Under the pieces are notes generated by a model. It made no database searches and was not told the DNA's origin. It saw only the letters and a list, made by a program, of their open reading frames with translations. The translations under genes and the position numbers were made by a program. Positions 1 through 10,093 of a DNA stretch of 64,000 nt are shown piece after piece (position 1 is the first letter of the stretch; each line of letters starts with the position of its first letter). The stretch covers positions 2,530,846-2,594,845 of the forward strand of contig CP092081.1 of NCBI GenBank assembly GCA_022226935.1, given 5' to 3'. The stretch is from Nitrospira sp. Lineage in GTDB: Bacteria > Nitrospirota > Nitrospiria > Nitrospirales > Nitrospiraceae.

Positions 1-195
1 GCAGCCTTAGCCGCAATTGTGGCGGATAACGAACGGGCGGAACAGAGAGCCCTTACCGCATTGAAAGTGGCCGGCGATGCCTTACTTGCCAAGCCACGAT
101 CGCCGGCGGCCAAAAGGACGTATCGAGACGCACAGGCCAAACTGGCCGACGTGCGGCTATTTAACGAGCAACGAATCGAACAATTCACCAAATAA
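1..195 (+). CDS. Hypothetical protein, 3' part only (accessory element)
   Basis: An open frame enters from the left edge and stops with TAA at 193-195, giving 64 C-terminal residues. The fragment is rich in Ala, Arg, Glu and Lys, looks helical, and ends with IEQFTK. It is followed 11 bases later by the next start, with an AAAGGAG ribosome-binding site overlapping the gap, so it is the upstream member of the same short operon (1-1974). I do not recognise a family. The true start lies outside the window. Its position ahead of a terminase-like gene suggests a phage or satellite gene, by context only. Confidence 0.6.
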   Translation, partial: AALAAIVADNERAEQRALTALKVAGDALLAKPRSPAAKRTYRDAQAKLADVRLFNEQRIEQFTK

Positions 196-206
196 AGGAG
201 CTCGAC

Positions 207-782
207 ATGAAGTTGCTACCCGCGATCAAACGAAAACTTACGACATCCGATCAAGAGAGGTTAGCAAGGCTCACGGTGCAGCTTGCGGAGGCGGACGCCG
301 CGCGAGAGGCCGCATACGTGGCGATTGGAGAGGCTTCAGCCGATGAACTTTCCACAAAGAGCGCGGCGGAGAATTACGAGGCAGCGATTACACGGAGTCG
401 CGATCTGACCGCCGCAATAAAGACCGTGGAGGAGCGAATCCAGGCTGCAACTGAACGGGCACGAGTTCAAGAGATGCGACAAAAGCGCGAAGCTTTCCGT
501 GAGACGTTGGCGGTTGTTCAAGAAAAGGCGCAAGTCCTGGACGCCGACTTCGAAGAACTCAACGCTCACGGGCGGGACCTTGCTAAGGCTATTGCGGAAG
601 CGGCCGCAGCGGGTCGGTCGGTAGGCGCAGACGCTGAGTCGCTTACAAACAGATTGGTTCGCGGCAAGTTGACGTTTGACGCCTACGCTAAATTTGCGAC
701 GACGTTAGCGGGCAATTTCAGTTTGCACATCACAAGGCACGGCCTGTATAGCGCTCACTTCCCGAAGCCCGATGAAATTTAA
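207..782 (+). CDS. Hypothetical coiled-coil protein of a mobile element
   Basis: A 191-residue protein with an ATG start preceded by AAAGGAG at good spacing. Residues about 15-150 are almost entirely charged and alanine-rich helix with heptad-like spacing (many Ala, Glu, Arg), typical of a coiled coil. The last 40 residues are less charged. No signal peptide or membrane segment. It sits 11 bases after the upstream partial gene and 47 bases before the next, in the operon leading to the terminase-like gene. I do not recognise a family. Short coiled-coil proteins near terminases can be scaffolds or accessory proteins, but nothing in the sequence proves that. Confidence 0.65.
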   Translation: MKLLPAIKRKLTTSDQERLARLTVQLAEADAAREAAYVAIGEASADELSTKSAAENYEAAITRSRDLTAAIKTVEERIQAATERARVQEMRQKREAFRETLAVVQEKAQVLDADFEELNAHGRDLAKAIAEAAAAGRSVGADAESLTNRLVRGKLTFDAYAKFATTLAGNFSLHITRHGLYSAHFPKPDEI

Positions 783-829
783 TAGATTGGCTTATCTATC
801 CAATCTATGTGAAGAAAGGACAAAACGAC

Positions 830-1528
830 ATGAACGAAGCAACGAATTCCGCACCCTCAAACATCGCCTCCAATGCCACACCAGCACACGTCACGGGGGC
901 GAATCCCGATCCGAATCCCGCCCCCGATGGCCATAACATCCGGAGCGCGGAACACCTCAAGGTGGAATCATGGCTGCGTGAGGATTACGCCGCCGGCAAG
1001 ATGACGACGGATGAATATGCCGCGGCGATGTTGGAGTTGAACGAAGCCCACGAAGAGGCGCCAGATACTCGCACGGAGTCACAAAAGACCTTTGACGCAA
1101 CCTTTCCCCCGGCGAAGCCCGAAGCCTACGCATTCCCGCCCCCGCAGCCTGGCGAACAGGCAACACCCGAACTACGCGCCGCTGATCTCACGACGCGTCA
1201 CTGGTTGTCCACGGCACTCTTCAGCCGTGAACATGGATCTGCCCTGGCGGTTGAAGCCGACCGTGTGGCTCGCAAAATCGAGCATTTCAGCGAGGCACAG
1301 CATGAACTCTTCGCACGCAGTGAACGGCAGACGTTGGAGAAGTTATGGGGCGCCGATACGGAAAAGAACTTGTCCACGGCGCGGGCGTTTATCCGAGAGG
1401 TGGGAGAAAAACACCCGGAACTGATTCAGATGCTCAACGCCACGGGATTGGGAAATTCATCATCCGTCATTGTGCAAATCTACCACCAGGCCGAACGGCT
1501 CATGGCTCGAAATGGGGAGCCGACCTAA
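830..1528 (+). CDS. Hypothetical protein upstream of terminase-like gene
   Basis: A 232-residue protein. A GTG at 809 would add seven residues, but the ATG at 830 has GAAAGGA nine bases upstream, so I prefer it. The first 50 residues are low complexity (Asn, Ala, Pro, Thr) and look disordered. Residues about 45-75 contain a short charged stretch (WLREDYAAGKMTTDEYAAA) like a small helical SHOCT-type module, and the C-terminal half is helical. The stop TAA overlaps the next ATG (TAATG at 1526-1530), which indicates translational coupling to the terminase-like gene. No family recognised. Confidence 0.65.
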   Translation: MNEATNSAPSNIASNATPAHVTGANPDPNPAPDGHNIRSAEHLKVESWLREDYAAGKMTTDEYAAAMLELNEAHEEAPDTRTESQKTFDATFPPAKPEAYAFPPPQPGEQATPELRAADLTTRHWLSTALFSREHGSALAVEADRVARKIEHFSEAQHELFARSERQTLEKLWGADTEKNLSTARAFIREVGEKHPELIQMLNATGLGNSSSVIVQIYHQAERLMARNGEPT

Positions 1529-1974
1529 TGGCCACGCAGAACCGCCTTCTCACGCCGAAGCAGGCCAAGTTCGTCGAAATCTATCTGACGGGGGCCCCGG
1601 CCTCCGTCGCTGCCAAGCAGGCGGGCTATGGGCCAAAGCAATCGGCGCGCGGGTCAGAGTTATTGAAAATCCCCGCTGTCGCCGCCATCGTCCAAGGTGT
1701 GCAAGCCGAGGTAAGAGAAAAGGCCGTGTACAATTTGTCCACGGCGATGCAGGAAACGACGGATGCCATCGCTTTTGCCAAGCTTCATAAGAATTCGATG
1801 GCCTATGCAAAACTCATTGAGTTACGCGCGAAGCTGGCGGGGTTGCTCGTCGAGCGCGTGGCGGTCGAGGTGCAAGCGAATGTAAAAGTTGCGCTTGATG
1901 AGGCGCGGGCCCGTGTAACGAATTGGCGTGGTCCTGTTCTGGATGTGCCCAAAGTTATCAATCCGCTTGAATAG
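1528..1974 (+). CDS. Terminase small subunit-like DNA-binding protein
   Basis: A 148-residue protein starting LLTPKQAKFVEIYLTG followed by ASVAAKQAGYGPKQSA. This is the helix-turn-helix opening typical of phage terminase small subunits (Terminase_2-like): LTxKQxxFvxxYl, then a serine/alanine helix and an AGY turn. Small terminases bind pac or cos sites and direct the large subunit to cut DNA for packaging. The rest is helical with a proline-containing tail. The start is set by the TAATG overlap with the preceding gene. No large terminase follows; the next gene is on the other strand. That absence fits either a decayed prophage or a satellite element that borrows a helper phage's large terminase. 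Confidence 0.7.
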   Translation: MATQNRLLTPKQAKFVEIYLTGAPASVAAKQAGYGPKQSARGSELLKIPAVAAIVQGVQAEVREKAVYNLSTAMQETTDAIAFAKLHKNSMAYAKLIELRAKLAGLLVERVAVEVQANVKVALDEARARVTNWRGPVLDVPKVINPLE

Positions 1975-2015
1975 CCCCCCCCCGAAGTGAGCTTCGGATG
2001 GATTGCGTGAGATGC

Positions 2016-2675
2016 CTATTCTCCCACGTAACGGACTGCGAGGCATTTTCCGGTTGCGGTAAAGTGGCGGGGGGCATAAGGCTTAATGCTATCTTCTCTT
2101 GCAACGAGTTTGTAGGTGCGCTCGACAGAGTCGATTTTGGCAACAAAGACATGTGTGTCGTACCACCCCCCACTGTAGTCTCTTTTAACTTGCTCTGCTG
2201 CCTGCTTAGAGTCGGGCCTGTGATCATTGAAAACATCGCATCGCAATTTGAAATCAATGCTAGTACCACCAAGCCCAAAGCTGGCCTGAATACCATCCAT
2301 CATGCCCCGCTTGAAATGGATTAGGTGTTCTTCACCATATTCCACATCATCAACGTACCCCGTTCCTATAATTGGTCCATTGGGAATCAGCCGTGCTTGC
2401 ACGTCGATAGTCCAGACCGGCCGGCGCGTGAATGCCTCATTCCATTTAGCATTGGCGCCATAGACTTCCTGAAATTCCTTTGTCGCCTGAAGGATCCGTT
2501 CTTTTAACCTTGCGCGTGATTGTTCGCGCTCTTTCGCCTGTTCCTTTTGTGACGGAGGAGGATTTTTCCCATCGCAGGCTACAGGGAACATCATCAGTGA
2601 CCCTAGCAAGAGAGCATGAAAGAGATTAGACGCACAGCGGGGGGCACTACTATGAAACGAGGGCGCTTTGCTCAC
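2016..2675 (-). CDS. Hypothetical lipoprotein, cargo of the accessory block
   Basis: The frame extends up to 2735, but that start would be TTG. GTG at 2675 leaves a better signal sequence: a basic and polar start, then LFHALLLGSLMMFPVAC, a lipobox with Cys. After a charged helical stretch (QKEQAKEREQSRARLKER) comes a globular domain with no motif known to me and several conserved-looking aromatic residues. It is convergent with the terminase-like gene (42 bases apart) and lies between it and tRNA-Lys, so it is probably cargo or the last gene of the integrated element. The start is uncertain and the function unknown. Confidence 0.55.
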   Translation of the reverse strand: MSKAPSFHSSAPRCASNLFHALLLGSLMMFPVACDGKNPPPSQKEQAKEREQSRARLKERILQATKEFQEVYGANAKWNEAFTRRPVWTIDVQARLIPNGPIIGTGYVDDVEYGEEHLIHFKRGMMDGIQASFGLGGTSIDFKLRCDVFNDHRPDSKQAAEQVKRDYSGGWYDTHVFVAKIDSVERTYKLVAREDSIKPYAPRHFTATGKCLAVRYVGE

Positions 2676-2777
2676 CAGATTATGCGGAGAAGAGGTAAGT
2701 GGGGTCGATAGTGGGTTTGAGTAATATTCCGCCAAGTTTTTCGGTTCAATAAAATCTCATAAGTCCTTGATTTATAG

Positions 2778-2853
2778 TGGTGAGTCGGCTGGGATTCGAA
2801 CCCAGGACCCTCGCCTTAAAAGGGCGATGCTCTACCAGCTGAGCTACCGACTC
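2778..2853 (-). tRNA. tRNA-Lys (UUU anticodon)
   Basis: On the minus strand the sequence folds as a full cloverleaf. The acceptor stem is GAGTCGG/CCGACTC, the D arm contains AGCTCAGCTGGTAGAGC, the anticodon stem is TCGCC/GGCGA around loop CTTTTAA (anticodon TTT), the T arm contains GGTTCGAATCC, and CCA is encoded at 2778-2780. Lower-GC accessory DNA begins immediately after the 3' end, so this gene is a likely integration site. Confidence 0.96.
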
Positions 2854-2969
2854 TCCGAACAGGGAGACTGCACATCGTCACGCGAGGATCATGACGGGAG
2901 GGATCATACCACTGACGTGTCCCGGATCGCTACGACGCGCATCCATCACACGTAAAAAAACCATCGAGT

Positions 2970-4373
<1,404 letters not shown>

Positions 4374-4375
4374 TC

Positions 4376-4404
4376 ATGGTAGGATTCGCACCGCGGTTTG
4401 TCAA
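4376..4404 (-). promoter_or_regulatory. Sigma-70-type promoter of purA
   Basis: On the minus strand a perfect -35 TTGACA (4404-4399) is followed by a 17-bp spacer and -10 TACCAT (4381-4376). The predicted start of transcription is near 4369, about 77 bases upstream of the purA ATG. The 4293-4697 stretch contains no supported gene. It holds this promoter, the leader hairpin and the tRNA-Ala promoter. Confidence 0.7.
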
Positions 4405-4600
4405 GCAGGGTTTTCGCCTCTGAGCTGCCAGGCTTTCGCGTCTCGATTTTCTGGTCCGAAGGCCGTCGCATCTTCTCTTCCTCTTCCCAAAACGGGGTTG
4501 TGTCTGACCCTCTTCTTGCGCACGTCTAACGAGGGATTTCTGAGGCCGCGCGTAACGCGAGCACAAAAGAGGTCTGGCACATCACCGTCCCACCCTTTTC

Positions 4601-4630
4601 TTGACTGACAAAATCCGCCCATGCTAGATT
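4601..4630 (+). promoter_or_regulatory. Sigma-70-type promoter of tRNA-Ala
   Basis: TTGACT at 4601-4606, an 18-bp spacer and TAGATT at 4625-4630. The mature tRNA begins 67 bases further on, leaving room for a short 5' leader. Confidence 0.5.
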
Positions 4631-4697
4631 GCGGAGTTACGTCTGCAGCAGTATTCGTTTTCTCGCTGCCTGTGCACAGAAAGATCCAAGCTTGCGT

Positions 4698-4773
4698 GGG
4701 GCTGTGGCGCAGTTGGGAGCGCGCGTGAATGGCATTCACGAGGTCGCCGGTTCAATCCCGGCCAGCTCCACCA
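4698..4773 (+). tRNA. tRNA-Ala (GGC anticodon)
   Basis: A full cloverleaf with acceptor GGGGCTG/CAGCTCC, D arm GCGCAGTTGGGAGCGC, anticodon stem CGTGA/TCACG with loop ATGGCAT (anticodon GGC), T arm GCCGGTTCAATCCCGGC and an encoded CCA at 4771-4773. Confidence 0.95.
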
Positions 4774-4930
4774 AATCAAGCTTGTCCGACCAACACTCCG
4801 GATGTGTGCGGGGATACCAAACTCTACGAGTCATACGCTTAGCCAGCCGCCGCTTCACACGCGGGTGGTGACACTCCGCAGCGGGTACCTCGCCGAACGT
4901 TTCACCTCAGACCCCGAGTACTACTGATCC

Positions 4931-6772
4931 ATGCTTCAGCTTGAATCTGTCCATAAGCAATATTCCACGAAGGTGTTGCTCGAAGGCGCGACCGCACACC
5001 TGAGGCCCGGAGCTCGTGTCGGTCTCGTCGGCCCCAATGGCGCAGGAAAAACGACGCTCTTCCGGATGATTCTGGGCGAAGAATCTCCCGATAAAGGCAC
5101 CATCCGCAAACGCCCGCGACTCCGCGTCGGCTATCTCCCCCAGGAATTGGAAACCATCGTCGGGAAAACGGTGCTCGATGCTGCGCATCGCGACATCTAC
5201 CCGGAGCATGAAGCCGAACGTATTCTTTCGGGATTAGGCTTTACCGAAGCGGATTTCTCCCGGCCGATCGAGAACCTTTCCGGCGGATACCGCATGCGCG
5301 TCGCGCTGGCGCACCTCCTGCTGTCGAACCCCGACGTCCTCATGCTGGACGAACCGACCAATCACTTGGACAAACCGACTCAGCGGTGGTTCGAACGGTT
5401 TCTCCTCGAATCCAATCTGACGTTGCTAGTGATCAGCCACGACACGAAATTCCTCGATGGCATCGCCACGCACATCTGGGAACTCCGGGATCGCACCCTG
5501 CAGGAATATCGTGGAAACTATACGAAGTTCCAGGAACTCCGGGCGGCCCGTGATGCACAGCTCGAGGCAGCGGCGAATCGGCAGAGCAAGGAAGTGGCGC
5601 GCGTGCAGAGCTTTATCGACCGCTTCCGCTATCAAGCGAATAAAGCCAAGCAGGTGCAGTCACGCATCAAACAATTAGATAAAGTGAAACTGATCGAACG
5701 GCAGCGCGATACCAAGCGCGTGCGGTTCAAGTTTCCGCTTCCCGCCGCCAGCGGCCGGCATGTGCTTGAGCTCAAAAGCGTGGCGAAGAGTTACGGGGAG
5801 AAGGTTATTTACCGGTCCCTGGATTTCACGGTGGAACGTGGTCAGCGCATCGCGCTGGTGGGGGAAAACGGCGCGGGCAAAAGCACGCTGCTCAAAATGC
5901 TGGCTGGCGTCTTGCCGTTCGAAAAGGGATCTCGCCATGTCGGTCATGGAGTCACTCTGCACTACTTTGCCCAGCACCAGGCAGAATCCCTGAACCAGGA
6001 CGACACGATTCTGGAATCGTTGGCCGAGGTCTCGGCGCAGGCGGAAACCAATTTTCTCCGCGGCATTGCCGGAGCCTTTCTCTTCAGCGGCGACGACCAG
6101 AAAAAGCCCATCAAGGCGCTCAGCGGCGGCGAACGCAACCGCGTGGCCCTGGCTCGCATGCTGGTGGAACCGGCCAACACCCTCCTGCTCGATGAGCCGA
6201 CCAACCACCTCGATCCGGCCTCGGTGGATATGTTGACGGACGCCATGACCGACTTCCCAGGGACGATCGTGTTTATTTCCCACGATCCGACCTTCCTCGC
6301 CCGCGTCGCGACCATGATCGTTGAAGTGGATGAAGGCCAGGCCAAAACCTATTTGGGCGACTACGAGTATTTCTTGTGGAAGAAAGCGCAGGAATTCGAG
6401 TCGATCAAGGAAAGCAGCGCGGAACTCGCCGCCGCCCAGGGCGACAAATCGTCAGGACCTACGAAGGCCATGGCCTCACAGGTACAACCGAAGTCCTCCG
6501 GCGGAGAACGGCGTGACCTGAGCAAAACGCAGGCACGTCTCGAAAAACAAGTCTCGCGCGCGGAATCTGACATTGCTTCGATGGAATCCAAGGTGAAGGC
6601 AAGAGAACTGGAACTGGCGGACCCCGCGCTCTACCAGGAACTCGGCCGCTGGAGCGAGCTGCAGCGCGAGCAGGAAACCTGGAAGAAAGAACTGGAACGG
6701 CTCACGGCACGCTGGGAATCGTTGTCGGAGGAATTGCAGGAGGTACGGGAGAAACTGACGGCAGCCGGTTAG
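4931..6772 (+). CDS. ABC-F family ATPase (Uup/EttA/YheS-like)
   Basis: 613 residues with two ABC nucleotide-binding domains and no membrane segments, the layout of ABC-F ribosome-associated translation factors. Domain 1 has Walker A GPNGAGKTT, signature LSGGYRMRVALA and Walker B LMLDEPTNHLD. Domain 2 has GENGAGKST, LSGGERNRVALA and LLLDEPTNHLD. Between them is a basic helical linker (about residues 190-265) that in this family reaches the tRNA site. After domain 2 is an acidic and lysine-rich coiled coil (about 525-613) like the C-terminal domain of Uup. Likely role: resolving stalled ribosomes or related translation or DNA-repair phenotypes. The exact subfamily cannot be set by eye. Its stop overlaps the stop of the convergent PilZ gene by four bases. 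Confidence 0.92.
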   Translation: MLQLESVHKQYSTKVLLEGATAHLRPGARVGLVGPNGAGKTTLFRMILGEESPDKGTIRKRPRLRVGYLPQELETIVGKTVLDAAHRDIYPEHEAERILSGLGFTEADFSRPIENLSGGYRMRVALAHLLLSNPDVLMLDEPTNHLDKPTQRWFERFLLESNLTLLVISHDTKFLDGIATHIWELRDRTLQEYRGNYTKFQELRAARDAQLEAAANRQSKEVARVQSFIDRFRYQANKAKQVQSRIKQLDKVKLIERQRDTKRVRFKFPLPAASGRHVLELKSVAKSYGEKVIYRSLDFTVERGQRIALVGENGAGKSTLLKMLAGVLPFEKGSRHVGHGVTLHYFAQHQAESLNQDDTILESLAEVSAQAETNFLRGIAGAFLFSGDDQKKPIKALSGGERNRVALARMLVEPANTLLLDEPTNHLDPASVDMLTDAMTDFPGTIVFISHDPTFLARVATMIVEVDEGQAKTYLGDYEYFLWKKAQEFESIKESSAELAAAQGDKSSGPTKAMASQVQPKSSGGERRDLSKTQARLEKQVSRAESDIASMESKVKARELELADPALYQELGRWSELQREQETWKKELERLTARWESLSEELQEVREKLTAAG

Positions 6773-7146
6773 TCCGTCGACTTCAGCGTCTCTTCCAGGT
6801 AGTAATACAGCCAGCGGTTCTTTTCTTTCGTCACCAGGTCGTCCCACACCACCCCGAGCAACATTCCCTTTTCCCACGGTTTTGCCCAGGCCACCGTGGC
6901 GCTTAACTTCTCTTGCTGCTCCACGCGATCGGGATCCAGAAACGCTAGCGAGACGGTGATCTTCGCGCCGATCGGCAGGGTTTCTTTCGAATGCAGTCCC
7001 GCGCCGATCTTGTTCACATTGTTCAGCACCGCCGTAAATCCCTTGGCCCCGTTCTGCGGGGAGACCAGGGCCGACCCGACCAGGGTTGCGCGGACGTACT
7101 TCCGGCGTTCGCTGACACTTTCGGTTGAATTGGGCTGACGCGCCAT
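6769..7146 (-). CDS. PilZ-domain protein (putative c-di-GMP receptor)
   Basis: A single-domain PilZ protein of 125 residues. The RxxxR box is seen as RRKYVR (residues 14-19), and the second box, normally [D/N]xSxxG, reads NVNKIG (43-48), with Asn in place of Ser. The rest fits the PilZ beta barrel, including a VAWAKPWEKGMLLGVVW strand pair. PilZ domains bind cyclic di-GMP and modulate motility, polysaccharide or regulatory partners. The altered serine may weaken or abolish binding. It lies 41 bases downstream of rarA on the same strand. Confidence 0.75.
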   Translation of the reverse strand: MARQPNSTESVSERRKYVRATLVGSALVSPQNGAKGFTAVLNNVNKIGAGLHSKETLPIGAKITVSLAFLDPDRVEQQEKLSATVAWAKPWEKGMLLGVVWDDLVTKEKNRWLYYYLEETLKSTD

Positions 7147-7187
7147 GGGGACCTCGGTGCTAAGTATAACCGTATAACCAGCTTTGT

Positions 7188-8510
7188 CTAGCCCCTTTCT
7201 TCATCATCTGCGGGCTTCCGAGGGCGGTAATATCGCGCCCCTTTGAGCGGGTCAGGGAGGTGGCCCTGCTCAGCCTTGGCCTCCGGATCATCATGCACAT
7301 ACCGGTATCCCTTGCCATATCCGATGTCTTTCATGAGGGACGTCACGGCATTGCGGAGGTGCAACGGCACACCCAGGTTGCCGTGCTCGCGCGCATCACG
7401 AATGGCCTCCTGCAGGCCCACATAGGACGCATTATCCTTCGGCCGCGAAGCCAGATAAGTCGTGCCATGGGCCAACGTGATCTGAGCCTCTGGCAGTCCA
7501 ACAAACTCCACCGCCTGCGCCACGGCATTGGCCACAACCAGCGCCTGCGGTTCGGCATTGCCGATGTCCTCCGACGCGAAAATCACCATGCGGCGCGCGA
7601 TAAAGCGAGGATTCTCTCCCCCCTCCAGCATACGCGCGAGCCAATAGAGTGCACCATCCGGATCGGAGTCACGCAGACTCTTAATGTAGGCCGAAATCAG
7701 ATTGTAATGTTCGTCGCCGCCCTTGTCGTACCGGAGAGCCTTTTTGAGCAGCGCAGACTCCAGCACCTGTTCGTCGATGACCCGTCGTCCATCTGACCCG
7801 ATCGGCACCTGACCAGCGACAAATTCCAGCGTCGTCAGGAGACTTCTCGCATCACCATTCCCGAAGGCAATCAACCGGTCGCGGGCAGCGGGCTGTACCG
7901 TGAGGCGAAACGAGCCCAACCCACGCTCGGTATCAGCCACCGCACGATCCAGAATCGAGCCCAGGGCGTCGGTTGCCAGCGGATGGAGCACGATCACGAG
8001 GGAGCGAGATAGCAAGGGTGCGATGAGTTCAAAGGACGGATTTTCCGTCGTCGCGCCGATCAGCACCACCGTTCCCCGCTCGACATGGGGAAGAAACGCA
8101 TCCTGCTGCGCCTTATTGAACCGATGAATTTCATCGACAAAGAGGATGGTCGCCATCCCCCTGGCTCGCCGCTGTTCCGCAGCTTTGATGATCTCGCGCA
8201 GTTCCGGGATACCGCCCGTGACTGCCGAGAACGGCACGAACTGCGATTTCGTATACTGGGCCACCAAGCCGGCCAACGTCGTTTTTCCGCAACCCGGTGG
8301 CCCCCAAAAGATCACGGATGACAGCTGATCTTGCTCAATCGCCGTTCTCAACGGCCGCCCAGGCCCTACGACGTCGTCCTGGCCGACGAGATCATCGAAA
8401 CTTCGAGGACGCAGGCGTTCAGCCAGAGGAACCTTCCCGGCTGGCGCTGCCAGCCGCGGAGGCGGAGATGACGCAAATAGATCGCCTGTAGAATCGTGAG
8501 CGGGCATCAT
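7188..8510 (-). CDS. rarA: Replication-associated recombination protein A (AAA+ ATPase)
   Basis: A 440-residue AAA+ protein of the RarA/MgsA/WRNIP1 family, acting at stalled replication forks. Seen: Walker A GPPGCGKTTLAG, Walker B ILFVDEIHRFNKAQQDAFLP, sensor-1 IGATTENPSFEL, an arginine-finger region SRSLV, and the C-terminal tetramerisation domain with EDIGNAEPQALVVA and a typical family end (KGYRYVHDDPEA). The open frame extends upstream to 8624, but the ATG pair at 8510/8507 starts the usual N-terminus (short linker, then PLAERLRPRSFDDLVGQ). No clear ribosome-binding site separates the candidates. Divergent from the hydrolase gene at 8652. Confidence 0.93.
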   Translation of the reverse strand: MMPAHDSTGDLFASSPPPRLAAPAGKVPLAERLRPRSFDDLVGQDDVVGPGRPLRTAIEQDQLSSVIFWGPPGCGKTTLAGLVAQYTKSQFVPFSAVTGGIPELREIIKAAEQRRARGMATILFVDEIHRFNKAQQDAFLPHVERGTVVLIGATTENPSFELIAPLLSRSLVIVLHPLATDALGSILDRAVADTERGLGSFRLTVQPAARDRLIAFGNGDARSLLTTLEFVAGQVPIGSDGRRVIDEQVLESALLKKALRYDKGGDEHYNLISAYIKSLRDSDPDGALYWLARMLEGGENPRFIARRMVIFASEDIGNAEPQALVVANAVAQAVEFVGLPEAQITLAHGTTYLASRPKDNASYVGLQEAIRDAREHGNLGVPLHLRNAVTSLMKDIGYGKGYRYVHDDPEAKAEQGHLPDPLKGARYYRPRKPADDEERG

Positions 8511-8651
8511 CAATCCCGGGTGGAGAGCCTTCTGCATTCTATACGTCGCCACGGAAACACCGCAAACTCGTGTCCTGGCTCGACCATCCTCTTGCTTCTT
8601 AGCCTTGGCAATGCTACCACCCACCAGCGGCTTTTCTTACGGGGTGGACTG

Positions 8652-9461
8652 ATGTTTTTTCAGACACAGGGTATTCGATTGGCGTATGACGACGAGGGCT
8701 CGGGCCTCCCCATCGTGTTTCTGCACGCGTTCCCGTTGAATCGCTCGATGTGGGCGCCCCAGATTAGCGCGCTGTCCACACAATTCAGAACCATCGCGAT
8801 CGATCTTCGCGGGCATGGCGAGTCGGATGCCCCGCTCTGGTCCTTTTCACTCAATCAGTATGCCGATGACGTGGCCGCCCTGCTGGACCACTTGAACATT
8901 CCGCAGGCCGTGCTGGTGGGACTCTCGATGGGAGGATACGTCAGCCTGGCATTTTCACGAACATACGGCAATCGATTGCTCGGACTGGTACTCGCCGATA
9001 CTCGAGCGCAGGCAGATATTCCGGAGGGACGGACCGGGCGCTTTCATCTGGCACAAACAGCCTATACGCAAGGCAGGGAAGCGGTCGCGAACACCATGTT
9101 GCCGAAGTTGCTCGGCTCCACATCTCTGAACCACACGCCTCATCTGGTGGAGCACCTCCGCCAGATGATTCAACACAACCCGGTAAGCGGAATTGTCGTC
9201 GACTTGATGGCGATGGCGGCACGCCCCGACTCCGTTGCCCATCTGTCGGCCATTTCCTGCCCGACCCTCGTGGTGATCGGAGACGAAGACCATACAACGC
9301 CACTCGTCGATGCCCAAGTGATGGCCAGCCACATACCGAATGCCCGGCTGGCCGTCATACCAGCCGCCGGGCACCTGAGTAACTGCGAACAACCTGAGCT
9401 GTTTAATGATCTATTGCGAGGGTTCGTGGAGGGGCTGCGGCCAAACAGCGGGCGATTCTAG
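8652..9461 (+). CDS. Alpha/beta hydrolase
   Basis: 269 residues with a complete alpha/beta-hydrolase catalytic set. The nucleophile elbow is GLSMGG, the acid lies in GDEDHTTP, and the histidine is in [11 protein letters not shown]. The oxyanion region is [12 protein letters not shown], followed by DLRGHGES. It resembles 3-oxoadipate enol-lactonase (PcaD) and related small-molecule esterases, but no catabolic genes surround it, so the substrate is unknown. An upstream frame to 8496 exists; the ATG at 8652 begins the canonical first strand and is preceded by GGGGTGG. Its stop overlaps folE's stop by four bases (convergent). Confidence 0.85.
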   Translation: MFFQTQGIRLAYDDEGSGLPIVFLHAFPLNRSMWAPQISALSTQFRTIAIDLRGHGESDAPLWSFSLNQYADDVAALLDHLNIPQAVLVGLSMGGYVSLAFSRTYGNRLLGLVLADTRAQADIPEGRTGRFHLAQTAYTQGREAVANTMLPKLLGSTSLNHTPHLVEHLRQMIQHNPVSGIVVDLMAMAARPDSVAHLSAISCPTLVVIGDEDHTTPLVDAQVMASHIPNARLAVIPAAGHLSNCEQPELFNDLLRGFVEGLRPNSGRF

Positions 9462-10093
9462 CCTCCGTCTTTGACGCTGCTACCACGAATGAGCTTGAGA
9501 AATTCTTCTCGGGTCTGCTGTTGGGTGCGGAAGACTCCCAGCATAGAACTGCTCACGGCAACGGTATTTTGCTTTTCAACCCCGCGCATCATCATACAAA
9601 GATGTCGCGCTTCCATGACGACGGCAACACCATGAGCATTCAGCTTTTTCTTCAGCGTTTCCGCGATCTGAACCGTCAGGCGTTCCTGCACCTGGAGGCG
9701 CCGGCTGAAGGCATCGACAACCCGTGGAATCTTGCTCAGGCCCACAACCTTCTTGTTCGGCAGATACCCCACATGGCACTTGCCGAAAAACGGCAATAAA
9801 TGATGCTCGCACATGCTGAAGAAGTCGATATCCTTCACGATCACCATTTCATCGTACTCTATGGGAAAGAGGGCGCCATTGAGTAAGTGATCGATGTCCT
9901 GGCGATAGCCTTGGGTCATAAAACGCATCGCTTTCGCGACACGTTTGGGCGTATTCAGCAGACCATTCCGGCTCGGCTCTTCACCCAACTCAAGTAATAG
10001 CTTCGTCATCAACCCTTCGATCGGGTCGTCGTCGGTGGGCGTTGCAGTGACACGCGACCGTCTGGCGCGGGACCCGGAAACGACTTTAGCCAT
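9458..10093 (-). CDS. folE: GTP cyclohydrolase I
   Basis: A 211-residue enzyme that converts GTP to 7,8-dihydroneopterin triphosphate, the entry to folate and pterin synthesis. Zinc ligands are visible in MCEHHLLPF (Cys, His) and [10 protein letters not shown] (Cys). Other family blocks are [22 protein letters not shown] and [10 protein letters not shown]. About 20 extra N-terminal residues are basic and probably disordered. The start overlaps the end of the pterin-synthase gene by eight bases and has GGAG about nine bases upstream, so the two are one transcript: 6-pyruvoyl-type synthase then folE. Confidence 0.96.
   Translation of the reverse strand: MAKVVSGSRARRSRVTATPTDDDPIEGLMTKLLLELGEEPSRNGLLNTPKRVAKAMRFMTQGYRQDIDHLLNGALFPIEYDEMVIVKDIDFFSMCEHHLLPFFGKCHVGYLPNKKVVGLSKIPRVVDAFSRRLQVQERLTVQIAETLKKKLNAHGVAVVMEARHLCMMMRGVEKQNTVAVSSSMLGVFRTQQQTREEFLKLIRGSSVKDGG

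Larger units (their letters stand above)
1..2777. mobile_element. Probable end of an integrated phage or phage-satellite element at tRNA-Lys
   Basis: The block holds four co-directional short genes (to 1974), the last resembling a phage terminase small subunit, and one opposing lipoprotein gene (2016-2675). It stops at the 3' end of tRNA-Lys (CCA at 2778-2780 on the minus strand), a classic integrase target. The DNA is visibly more AT-rich than the housekeeping genes that follow. No integrase, large terminase or structural gene is in view, and the other attachment site would be outside the window. Seen: gene types and tRNA position. Inferred: integration. A decayed prophage or a satellite carrying only terS are both possible. 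Confidence 0.5.

Noticed and set aside
4629-4871. 80-codon plus-strand frame
   Set aside because: It runs through tRNA-Ala and has no ribosome-binding site.
5675-6283. 202-codon minus-strand frame
   Set aside because: It is antisense to the ABC-F gene; shadow of GC-rich coding DNA.
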